Assembly: GCA_012511525.1 (NCBI GenBank) | Contig: JAAZFW010000072.1 | Coordinates: forward strand, 1 to 5,127 | Reading direction: 5' to 3' | DNA length: 5,127 nt | Source of the DNA: Clostridiaceae bacterium | GTDB taxonomy: Bacteria; Bacillota; Clostridia; Saccharofermentanales; UBA5734 | In this document: one piece after another, positions 1 to 5,127 of the stretch | Layout: the number at the start of each line of letters is the position of its first letter | How positions within the stretch are numbered: the stretch's first letter is position 1 | Position numbers and translations under genes: made by a program | Notes under the pieces: generated by a model | Told to the model about the DNA's origin: nothing | Databases searched by the model: none | The model's input: only the letters and a program-made list of their open reading frames with translations

Positions 1-316
1 CGACCGGGGTTTTCGGCGCCGGCAGGTAGTTTGGCGATCCCCGCCAGGCCATGCCGTCGACCGGCCGCTTGAGAAGATCCAGGATTTTCAAGATCTCCTG
101 GTAGTTTTTTTCCATGCCGTCGGCCGGGCTGTCCGAGCGGTTGTTGTAGTACGGCGCGGCCAGCACGGCCTTGAGGTCGATCCGCGGGGACAGGAGGGCA
201 TAGGCCAGGGCAAACTGGTCGTCGACTTCGTTGTAGGTGTCGGTGTCCAGGACAGCGGCCACCGGATAACCGGTCGGCGCCTGCAGGCGCGTCACACGTT
301 CTGAATCGGTCAGCAT
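1..316 (-). CDS. Nucleoside hydrolase (IunH-type) family protein, N-terminal part only
   Basis: The visible 105 residues match the start of the inosine/uridine-preferring nucleoside hydrolase family, enzymes that split the N-glycosidic bond of ribonucleosides to give ribose and a free base using a Ca2+ ion held by an N-terminal Asp cluster. After about 20 leading residues comes a hydrophobic strand and DTDTYNEVDDQFALAYAL (residues 24-41), where Asp24, Asp26, Asp32 and Asp33 would be the metal and ribose ligands. The family's common form is DTDPGxDD; here five residues, not three, separate DTD from DD, as in a divergent subgroup I recall from Bacillota and Bacteroidota whose substrates are less certain. 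The ATG at 314-316 is supported by GAGGT five bases upstream. There is no signal peptide, so it is probably cytoplasmic. It is the third gene of the minus-strand operon, 39 bp after the racemase gene. The rest (usually about 200 or more further residues) lies beyond the left edge. Family is confident, substrate is not. Confidence 0.87.
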   Translation of the reverse strand, partial: MLTDSERVTRLQAPTGYPVAAVLDTDTYNEVDDQFALAYALLSPRIDLKAVLAAPYYNNRSDSPADGMEKNYQEILKILDLLKRPVDGMAWRGSPNYLPAPKTPV

Positions 317-321
317 AAAAT

Positions 322-326
322 ACCTC
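322..326 (-). promoter_or_regulatory. Ribosome binding site of the nucleoside hydrolase-like gene
   Basis: On the minus strand GAGGT lies five bases before the ATG at 316. It sits in the 39-bp gap after the racemase stop codon (317-355). That gap contains no hairpin followed by a T-run and no clear -10/-35 pair, so the gene is most likely read as part of the upstream transcript. Confidence 0.7.
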
Positions 327-355
327 GCTTGTTCTTCTGTCGGAATGGCAGGTTA

Positions 356-1639
356 TCAGGGTTTCACGATCACGGCCACGCCGTCGGGGATAACGACCAG
401 GCCGGCATCTTCACCGGCCTTCTGCCGGGCCATGGCCAGGGCTTGCTCCAGGGTGTCGGCCTGTTCCAGGTGCATGGCGCGCACCAGTTGCGGATCGCAG
501 CGGTCCGTGACCAGGATCACCGTGCAATGCTCGAGGATCCGGGCCAGGATCTGGGCCTCCCACTGGTCCGGCAGCGTGTTCTGGCGGTCGATCGCCAGGA
601 TCTTGCGCGTCACGTCGGCCGGCGAGGCGGCATTGGCGAACCAGTGGTAGAAGGCCTCGCCGCCATGGCCGTCGGCGCAGGCCGCCACCATGACGATCAC
701 GCCGCCCGGGCGCACGCAGGCTTCGCCCGCGGTCATGCCCTTGACCGCCTGGTAGATGTTCTGGTCGAGGGGGTAGCCGCCGTTGGAGGTGATCACGATG
801 TCCGCCTCCTGGCGCCGGACTTCGGCGCGGCGTCCGACCCAGTCGCAACCGGCGCGGTGAGCCTGGTCGGGATGGCCGGCGAACGCGCCGATGATTTTCT
901 TTTCGGCGTCGAGCGCGACGTTGAGGATAAAGGCCAGCTTGGCCTGCTTCGCGGCGAACAGCATGTCCTGGTGCAGCGGGTTGCCGTCCAGGATGCCGGT
1001 GCGCGCCCGGTCGCTGGCGATGAATTCGGCGCAGTGGTTGGCCAGAACGGTCTCCGCGGCCGCAATCCCCGGCAGGACGCTCTTGCGGCCGCCTGAAAAA
1101 CCGGCGAAGAAATGCGGCTCGATGAAGCCTTCCGCGACCAGCAGGTCGGCCCAGTCGACCAGGTCGTTCAGCCAGAGGGCGCCGCCCGAAGGCAAGGTCC
1201 CCTTGAAGACCATGTGCTGCTTATCCCGGCTGTCGTGAACGATAAAATCTTCCTGACGCACCAGGTTCGCGCCGAACTTGGCCTCCATCTCGTCCGGTGT
1301 CGTCAGGCGATGGAACCCGGTTCCTACCAGGATCTTAATCGCCGCGTCCGGGTTGTGGCGTCGGATTTCCGCCAGCAGCAGCGGCAGCGTGATCGCGCTG
1401 GGCACCGGGCGGGTGTGGTCGCTGGTCAGGATCAGGACACGGCGTGCCGAGCGGGCCAGGTCGCTGAGCAGCGGCGACGCGATCGGATGCGCCAAGGCGT
1501 CCAAGACCTGTTCCTGCTCGGATTTCCCTGCCTCTGTTTCAACGGGCGCCGGTTCCAGGACGGCCCTGATCCGGGCCGGATCCAGCGATAGGGTCAGGCA
1601 GTCGTGATCATACGGGATACAAAACGTCTTCGGGTTCAT
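356..1639 (-). CDS. larA: LarA-family nickel-dependent lactate/2-hydroxyacid racemase
   Basis: This 427-residue protein has the full length and motif set of LarA, which interconverts L- and D-lactate (or, in related groups, other 2-hydroxyacids) in the cytoplasm by hydride transfer to a nickel-pincer nucleotide cofactor. Visible motifs are TSDHTRPVP (72-80; Asp74, Arg77), GTGFHRL (106-112; His110), AEGFIEPHFFAGFSGGRKS (169-187; His176 and Lys186, the latter the expected covalent cofactor attachment), NH at 201-202, GGYPLDQNIYQAVKG (287-301; Tyr296, Gln297, Lys300) and DQW at 358-360. As I recall the Lactobacillus plantarum enzyme numbering (Arg75, His108, His174, Lys184, His200, Gln295, Lys298, Trp358), every one is matched at a constant +2 offset, so catalysis is probably intact and the substrate may be lactate itself. 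The ATG overlaps the phospholipase stop codon as ATGA and has a strong AGGAGAGGA site, indicating coupled translation. The genes needed to build the cofactor (larB, larC, larE) are not in this window. Lactate as substrate remains an inference. Confidence 0.93.
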   Translation of the reverse strand: MNPKTFCIPYDHDCLTLSLDPARIRAVLEPAPVETEAGKSEQEQVLDALAHPIASPLLSDLARSARRVLILTSDHTRPVPSAITLPLLLAEIRRHNPDAAIKILVGTGFHRLTTPDEMEAKFGANLVRQEDFIVHDSRDKQHMVFKGTLPSGGALWLNDLVDWADLLVAEGFIEPHFFAGFSGGRKSVLPGIAAAETVLANHCAEFIASDRARTGILDGNPLHQDMLFAAKQAKLAFILNVALDAEKKIIGAFAGHPDQAHRAGCDWVGRRAEVRRQEADIVITSNGGYPLDQNIYQAVKGMTAGEACVRPGGVIVMVAACADGHGGEAFYHWFANAASPADVTRKILAIDRQNTLPDQWEAQILARILEHCTVILVTDRCDPQLVRAMHLEQADTLEQALAMARQKAGEDAGLVVIPDGVAVIVKP

Positions 1640-1652
1640 GGTATCCTCTCCT
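1636..1652 (-). promoter_or_regulatory. ATGA stop/start overlap and Shine-Dalgarno between phospholipase and racemase genes
   Basis: On the minus strand the four bases at 1639-1636 read ATGA: ATG starts the racemase and TGA ends the phospholipase. The sequence AGGAGAGGA (1652-1644), inside the last phospholipase codons, lies four to five bases ahead of that ATG and is a near-perfect anti-16S match. The arrangement is typical of translational coupling and fixes the racemase start. Confidence 0.85.
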
Positions 1653-2880
1653 GGTCTGGATCGTGTTGGGTTCCATTATACAGCAAATGGCCGTCTACGG
1701 TGCCGTCCAGCGCGCAGAGCGCCTGAACAGCCAGGTTCAGGTTCGGGAACAGGTGCGCCGGTGCGCTCAGTTTGCTGCCGCTTTGGCGGGCCTTGGCCGT
1801 GACTTCGAGCAGGAAGGCCAATTTCAGCGACGGCAGGAGCCTTAGCACCTTGAGCTGGCCGGACCGGATCGCGGCAATCTTGTGTTCGATCTTGAGTGCC
1901 TGGCGCCGGCTGGTGTACGCCAGCTGGGCCGCCTTGCGCTGCTCCCGGATCGCGTCCAGGAACTGCTCCGCGGTATAGACTGTGCCGCGGTCGAGGTCAT
2001 AGGCCATCGCGGCTTGCTCGAAGCCCCGGCAGTTGTCTGTGCCGAAGCGGGCAACCAGCGTCTGCCAGCTGTCGGGCCAGAAGGCAAAATGCTCGCCGGC
2101 CAGGTGGCCGAAGGCCTTGCGTGTGTCGAGATAGCCAAGCCGCCGATTGCGGGCCAGGATCGCCGGGGTCGTGTCGAAGGTCCCGCCGAGATCCGTCCGG
2201 CTGTGGATGTATGTGATGCTCACATTGTCCAGCAGCGGGCTCTCCAGCCTGGCGTGCCGGCCGAGGTCGACCGCGACAATCCGGCTGTAGCCCTGGTCGT
2301 GGAGCATGGAGACCGGCACGTTGTCGGCAAACCCGCCGTCCAGGAAACGCTGACCGTCGATCTCGACTCTCTGCAGGCCCGGAAAGCCAGCGCTGGCCAT
2401 GATGTAGTCGATCAGCCGGCCGGACGGAATGTCCCCGATCCAGCGCGGCGCGGCATTCAGGTTGGGAAACAACGCGGTCATCAGGCCATAGCGGATCGGG
2501 CTTTTTCGCACGTCCTCTTCGCGGATATAACGGCCGAGCAGCTCGCGCAGCGGCGCGGTGTTCAGTCCGCGCTGGGCTATCAATTCGCGCAGGACCAGCT
2601 GCGCGTTTTTCAGGCTGATCAAGTCGGTCGACTTGACCGTACGGTTTTCCAAAAACGCCAAACACTGGTCCATGCGCAGATTTTCCCACATCTCGCAGGC
2701 CCCGTCGTAGTCGTCTAAGGCCATGAAAGCCCCGTTGACCGAGCCGATCGAGGTGCCGGCGATCGCCGAAAAGCGGATGCCCTCCTCGCGGAACGCCTGC
2801 CAGGCGCCCAGCTGGTAAGACCCCTTGGCGCCGCCCCCGCCCAGGGCCAGCCCGATTCTGCCCTTGTGATCGTAATCCAT
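1636..2880 (-). CDS. Patatin-like phospholipase / acyl-ester hydrolase
   Basis: A 414-residue patatin-family protein, a Ser-Asp dyad lipid acyl hydrolase. The N-terminal domain has the oxyanion-hole loop GGGGAKGSY (14-22), the nucleophile elbow AGTSIGSVNGA (41-51, catalytic Ser44) and the dyad Asp in FLDGGFADNVP (179-189, Asp181). After about residue 210 comes a second region with NRRLGYLDTRKAFGHLAGEH (245-264) and a basic, probably helical stretch (about 310-370); I recall this layout from Bacillota patatin-like proteins but assign no function to the tail. No signal peptide or clear membrane segment is seen, so it is probably cytoplasmic or peripherally membrane-bound. I chose the ATG at 2880 because the motif begins ten residues later, AGGGG lies eight bases upstream, and a TGTTATAAT promoter element lies at 2923-2915. 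The frame stays open to an ATG at 3039, but that 53-residue extension is Cys-rich, non-family sequence and would start upstream of the promoter. First gene of the operon. The natural lipid substrate cannot be read from sequence. Confidence 0.92.
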   Translation of the reverse strand: MDYDHKGRIGLALGGGGAKGSYQLGAWQAFREEGIRFSAIAGTSIGSVNGAFMALDDYDGACEMWENLRMDQCLAFLENRTVKSTDLISLKNAQLVLRELIAQRGLNTAPLRELLGRYIREEDVRKSPIRYGLMTALFPNLNAAPRWIGDIPSGRLIDYIMASAGFPGLQRVEIDGQRFLDGGFADNVPVSMLHDQGYSRIVAVDLGRHARLESPLLDNVSITYIHSRTDLGGTFDTTPAILARNRRLGYLDTRKAFGHLAGEHFAFWPDSWQTLVARFGTDNCRGFEQAAMAYDLDRGTVYTAEQFLDAIREQRKAAQLAYTSRRQALKIEHKIAAIRSGQLKVLRLLPSLKLAFLLEVTAKARQSGSKLSAPAHLFPNLNLAVQALCALDGTVDGHLLYNGTQHDPDQERIP

Positions 2881-2888
2881 GCCTGTCG

Positions 2889-2893
2889 CCCCT
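2889..2893 (-). promoter_or_regulatory. Ribosome binding site of the patatin-like gene
   Basis: AGGGG on the minus strand, eight bases before the ATG at 2880. It is moderate in strength but favours this start over the in-frame ATG at 2916, whose own bases overlap the -10 element and which has no good ribosome binding site. Confidence 0.55.
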
Positions 2894-2914
2894 GTCACGG
2901 TTTTCCTTGCCTTC

Positions 2915-2923
2915 ATTATAACA
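2915..2923 (-). promoter_or_regulatory. Extended -10 promoter of the patatin-larA-nucleoside hydrolase operon
   Basis: The minus strand reads TGTTATAAT, a perfect TGn extended -10 plus a perfect TATAAT hexamer. Transcription would begin near 2907-2909, giving a leader of about 27 bases that retains the AGGGG ribosome binding site. No TTGACA-like hexamer lies 16-19 bp upstream; the -35 position is instead occupied by the palindrome CACGTG (2938-2943), so the promoter may rely on the extended -10 or on an activator. The match is seen directly; promoter activity is inferred. Confidence 0.6.
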
Positions 2924-3028
2924 GTCCCGGTATGCTGCACGTGACCCACCATACAAAACCAGATTGACGTGATACACTGATTACAGCAGCAAAAGCAAAG
3001 GACATCACATCGTTTTACCGCATGTTCC

Positions 3029-3044
3029 AACCGGTTCACCGGTT
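3029..3044. promoter_or_regulatory. Candidate repressor operator (inverted repeat AACCGGT-TC-ACCGGTT)
   Basis: A perfect 7-bp inverted repeat with a 2-bp spacer, ending nine bases before the AGGGAGGT ribosome binding site core and 20 bases before the rhamnosidase ATG. Its left half is also an 8-bp palindrome (AACCGGTT), the kind of CG-centred sequence bound by LacI-family repressors, which often control glycoside-hydrolase genes. The position suits blocking transcription into the rhamnosidase gene. The regulator itself is not in the window, so the assignment is inferred from symmetry and location. Confidence 0.45.
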
Positions 3045-3051
3045 ATGATCC

Positions 3052-3059
3052 AGGGAGGT
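3052..3059 (+). promoter_or_regulatory. Ribosome binding site of the rhamnosidase gene
   Basis: AGGGAGGT precedes the ATG at 3065 by five to six bases. It is a strong match to the 16S rRNA 3' end and selects this start over the ATG at 3045, which is in another frame and would be upstream of the site. Confidence 0.8.
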
Positions 3060-3064
3060 TCACC

Positions 3065-5127
3065 ATGGCAGGCATCGTTCCCACAGCACTGCGGATCGAC
3101 AGCGGGCGTCACCACGAGGATATGGTCGTCGGCAGCGCCAGACCCCGGTTTTCATGGACACTCGCGGGCAGCCGTACGGATGCTCAGACGGCTTGCCGCC
3201 TGGAACTATGGCACGGCGAAGACACCTGCGATTGGGACAGCGGATGGATATCATCTTCTGAACCAAGCCTGGCTTACGCGGGTCCGCCGCTTCGTTCCGG
3301 AACGCGTTACGACGTTTTTATCCAGCTGCGCGACGCGGCCGGCCAACCAGGCCGGCGCGCGGGCTGGTCGTTTATAACCGGATTGTTTGAGCCTTGGAAG
3401 GCCCTCTGGATCGCGCCGCAGGACGACTACAGCGATGCGGCCATCGTCTTTTCTTTCGATTTTGACCTTGCCGGAAGCAAGCCGGTCTGGGGTGTCCTTT
3501 ACTGCTGCGGCATCGGGTACCAACAGATCCGGATCAACCAGGCGCCCGTGGCCTCGCAGGACCGGCTGTCCCCGGCTTTTTCCGCCTACCACAAGCGCTG
3601 TTATTACACGGTGCACGGCGACTTGGACCGGTTGCTCTCAGATGGCAGCAACCGGCTCGAGATCACCGTAGCCCAGGGCTGGCGACGCAACCTGGGGCCT
3701 TATCTGCATAGCAAAACCGTTCCCTTTTTTGGTATTCCCCAACTCACGGCCATCCTGGATATCGGGTTTACCGACGGCACGGTCCGGCGCATCCAGACCG
3801 GTCCGGACTGGCAGTGCCGCCGCGGCCCGGTCGTCTCGAGCCACCTTTTCGACGGCGAGACCTACGATGCCCGCCTGGCGGACGCCCCGCGGCCCGCCGA
3901 ATCCTGCCGGATCGTGGCAGCGCCCGGTGAGACGGTCAGGATGTGCCCCCAGGAACTCGAACCGATCCGGGTCCGGCAAACCTATGACCCGATCGCCGTC
4001 CATGACGTCGCGGACGGCACGGTTTTCGACCTGGGCCAAAACATCGCGGGCGTCTGCGAGATCCGCTTGCCGTCGGGTTTACCGGAGGGGCTGGCGATCC
4101 GCCTGAGCCACGCCGAGGAGCTTGACGAAACAGGCGACCTGTACCGGGCACCGCTCAGGGGGGCCCGGGCGGAGGATTGTTTTATCACAGGTCCGACATC
4201 GGAACACACGGTCACCTGGAGTCCGTCCTTTACATACCATGGATTCCGTTACGTCAAGGTCTCCGGCCTCCCCTTTGCGCCTGACCGGGATTTCCTGTCC
4301 GGCCTGCTGCTTCATACCGCGATCGACAGCACCAGCACTTTTCGCTGTGGCAGCCCGATCGTCAACCAGCTGCAGCAGATGGTCGTCATGACCGAGCGCG
4401 ACAACCTCCATGGCATTGCCACCGACTGCCCTCAACGCGACGAGCGCATGGGCTGGCTCAACGACGCGACGGTGCGTTTCGAGGAGCTGCCCTACAACTT
4501 CGACGCCGGCCGCCTGTTCCCCAAGATCGTCCGGGACATTGTCGACGAACAGGAAGACGGAGCCATCGGCTGCACGGCGCCGTTCGTCTACGGGCACCGG
4601 CCGGCGGATCCCGTCTGCAGCTCGTTTCTGGTCGCCGCCCGGATGAGCTATCTGCATTACGGGGACCGCGCGCTGCTCGAGGAGGCCTACCCGGCCCTGG
4701 CAGCCTGGAACGACTGCCTGGCCCGCCAGACCCGAAACGGCCTGGTCACCTACTCGCATTACGGCGACTGGGCCGGTCCGCAGGACAGCTGCGAGGGCGA
4801 TTCGCCGCGCTCCGGAGTCACACCTGGCGTGTACATGTCGACGGGGTACCATTTCCTGAACGATCGGATGCTGGCTGAGTTTGCCCGGGCACTGGGCAAG
4901 GAGGCAGACGCACGCGACCATGAAAGGCGGGCCGAAGCGACACGGCAGGCCATGCTGGCGGCGTGGCTGCGCGAGGACGGCACCATGGCCACGGGCTCTC
5001 AGGCCTGCCAGGCCTTTGCGCTGCGCTTGGGCATCCTGCCGGAACACCTCCGGGCGGCTGCCGCCGCCAGGATGAACCAGGCAGTTCTGGATGCCGGCGG
5101 ACGCCTGACAACCGGCAACCTGTGCAC
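3065..5127 (+). CDS. GH78 alpha-L-rhamnosidase, C-terminus beyond the window
   Basis: The frame is open from the ATG at 3065 to the window end (687 complete codons) and is a glycoside hydrolase family 78 enzyme, which inverts and cleaves terminal alpha-L-rhamnose from rhamnosides. Domains in order: an Ig-like N-terminal domain (about 1-110, with ARPRFSWTL at 25-33); a rhamnosidase N-domain with a galactose-binding-like fold (about 125-290, including GWRRNLG at 205-211); a concanavalin-like domain with DLGQNIAGV (322-330) and TYHGFRYVKV (390-399); then the (alpha/alpha)6 catalytic barrel. The barrel carries the GH78 signature TDCPQRDERMGWLND (453-467), with Asp454, Asp459, Glu460 and Asp467 as the acidic cluster near the substrate, RPADP (512-516) and YGDW (566-569). 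The second catalytic acidic residue, expected late in the barrel, is beyond the edge; family members are usually 850-1050 residues. No signal peptide is present, so it should act in the cytoplasm on imported rhamnosides. Cysteines are fairly frequent (about 18), which fits a reducing compartment. Family very secure; aglycone specificity unknown. Confidence 0.95.
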   Translation, partial: MAGIVPTALRIDSGRHHEDMVVGSARPRFSWTLAGSRTDAQTACRLELWHGEDTCDWDSGWISSSEPSLAYAGPPLRSGTRYDVFIQLRDAAGQPGRRAGWSFITGLFEPWKALWIAPQDDYSDAAIVFSFDFDLAGSKPVWGVLYCCGIGYQQIRINQAPVASQDRLSPAFSAYHKRCYYTVHGDLDRLLSDGSNRLEITVAQGWRRNLGPYLHSKTVPFFGIPQLTAILDIGFTDGTVRRIQTGPDWQCRRGPVVSSHLFDGETYDARLADAPRPAESCRIVAAPGETVRMCPQELEPIRVRQTYDPIAVHDVADGTVFDLGQNIAGVCEIRLPSGLPEGLAIRLSHAEELDETGDLYRAPLRGARAEDCFITGPTSEHTVTWSPSFTYHGFRYVKVSGLPFAPDRDFLSGLLLHTAIDSTSTFRCGSPIVNQLQQMVVMTERDNLHGIATDCPQRDERMGWLNDATVRFEELPYNFDAGRLFPKIVRDIVDEQEDGAIGCTAPFVYGHRPADPVCSSFLVAARMSYLHYGDRALLEEAYPALAAWNDCLARQTRNGLVTYSHYGDWAGPQDSCEGDSPRSGVTPGVYMSTGYHFLNDRMLAEFARALGKEADARDHERRAEATRQAMLAAWLREDGTMATGSQACQAFALRLGILPEHLRAAAAARMNQAVLDAGGRLTTGNLC

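Larger units (their letters stand above)
2881..3064. other. Divergent intergenic control region
   Basis: These 184 bp separate the divergently read patatin-like and rhamnosidase genes and are visibly more AT-rich than the flanking coding DNA. They hold the minus-strand extended -10 element, a CACGTG palindrome (2938-2943), and an inverted repeat (3029-3044) next to the rhamnosidase ribosome binding site. On the plus strand, TTGACG at 2964-2969 is a possible -35 but has no good -10 at 16-18 bp; TATGAT at 3044-3049 resembles a -10 but would start transcription inside the ribosome binding site. The rhamnosidase promoter is therefore not identified. No small gene or terminator is supported here. 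Confidence 0.7.

Noticed and set aside
79..111. CCAGGA...TCCTGG hairpin followed by a run of seven T on the plus strand, resembling an intrinsic terminator.
   Set aside because: It lies inside the nucleoside hydrolase-like coding sequence, the stem is only six base pairs with an 11-base loop, three bases separate it from the T-run, and no plus-strand gene ends there. The T-run is accounted for by a Lys-Asn codon pair on the minus strand.
329..1096. Long plus-strand open frame opposite the racemase gene.
   Set aside because: Antisense shadow of a well-supported LarA gene; GC-rich codons make the opposite strand open. Composition is Gly/Ala/Asp/His/Val-rich with no family motif.
1882..2718. 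Long plus-strand open frame opposite the patatin-like gene.
   Set aside because: Antisense shadow of a gene with intact catalytic motifs; no recognisable domain or ribosome binding site.
2964..2992. TTGACG as a -35 for the rhamnosidase gene.
   Set aside because: Positions 16-18 bp downstream read GCAGCA/CAGCAA/AGCAAA, with poor resemblance to TATAAT, so no promoter is called.
2881..3039. In-frame N-terminal extension of the patatin-like protein to an ATG at 3039.
   Set aside because: It translates the intergenic promoter region, is Cys-rich and unlike the family, lacks a good ribosome binding site and begins upstream of the likely transcription start.
3044..3049. TATGAT as a -10 for the rhamnosidase gene.
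   Set aside because: Only one mismatch to consensus, but transcription would start within the ribosome binding site and there is no -35 match; it is better explained as the edge of the inverted repeat.
4079..5047. 322-codon minus-strand open frame opposite the rhamnosidase gene.
   Set aside because: The plus-strand GH78 motifs run through the same bases, so the minus frame is a GC-driven shadow without recognisable domains.
1..5127. Search for a defence system, mobile element, CRISPR array, tRNA or riboswitch.
   Set aside because: No transposase, integrase, toxin, helicase or nuclease motif, no spaced direct repeats, and no tRNA-like or riboswitch-like leader was seen. The patatin-like protein has no cyclic-nucleotide synthase beside it, so a CBASS-type phospholipase role is not supported.

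Overview
The window is a GC-rich (roughly 60% by eye) bacterial segment holding four protein-coding genes and one divergent control region. Strong Shine-Dalgarno sequences, a TGnTATAAT extended -10 element, dense gene packing and the types of families present (LarA, a Bacillota-style patatin-like protein, a cytoplasmic GH78 rhamnosidase and a variant nucleoside hydrolase) suggest a high-GC anaerobic or fermentative member of the Bacillota (Clostridia). That assignment is an inference; the sequence contains no taxonomic marker gene.

Layout. On the minus strand, reading right to left: a patatin-like phospholipase (2880 down to 1636), a LarA-family nickel-dependent lactate/hydroxyacid racemase (1639 down to 356) and the N-terminal third of an inosine/uridine-type nucleoside hydrolase (316 down to the window edge). 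The first two overlap by 4 bp (ATGA) and the third follows after 39 bp with no visible terminator, so the three look like one operon read from a promoter near 2915-2923. On the plus strand, a GH78 alpha-L-rhamnosidase starts at 3065 and is still open at the right edge. The 184-bp gap between the divergent genes (2881-3064) carries the minus-strand promoter and, just before the rhamnosidase ribosome binding site, a perfect 7+2+7 inverted repeat that looks like a repressor operator.

How they may work together. The rhamnosidase lacks a signal peptide and would release L-rhamnose from imported rhamnosides inside the cell. Some L-rhamnose pathways end in L-lactaldehyde and then L-lactate, which a lactate racemase could convert to D-lactate. 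The nucleoside hydrolase-like protein could act on another N- or O-glycosidic ribose-like substrate, and the patatin-like protein on acyl esters or lipids. These links rest only on proximity. No rhamnose isomerase, transporter, regulator or lar cofactor-maturation gene (larB, larC, larE) is in the window.

I see no RNA gene, insertion sequence, CRISPR array, phage gene or defence system. The region reads as ordinary accessory carbon metabolism; the most interesting points are the divergent promoter/operator region, the unusual operon composition and the variant Asp motif of the nucleoside hydrolase-like protein.
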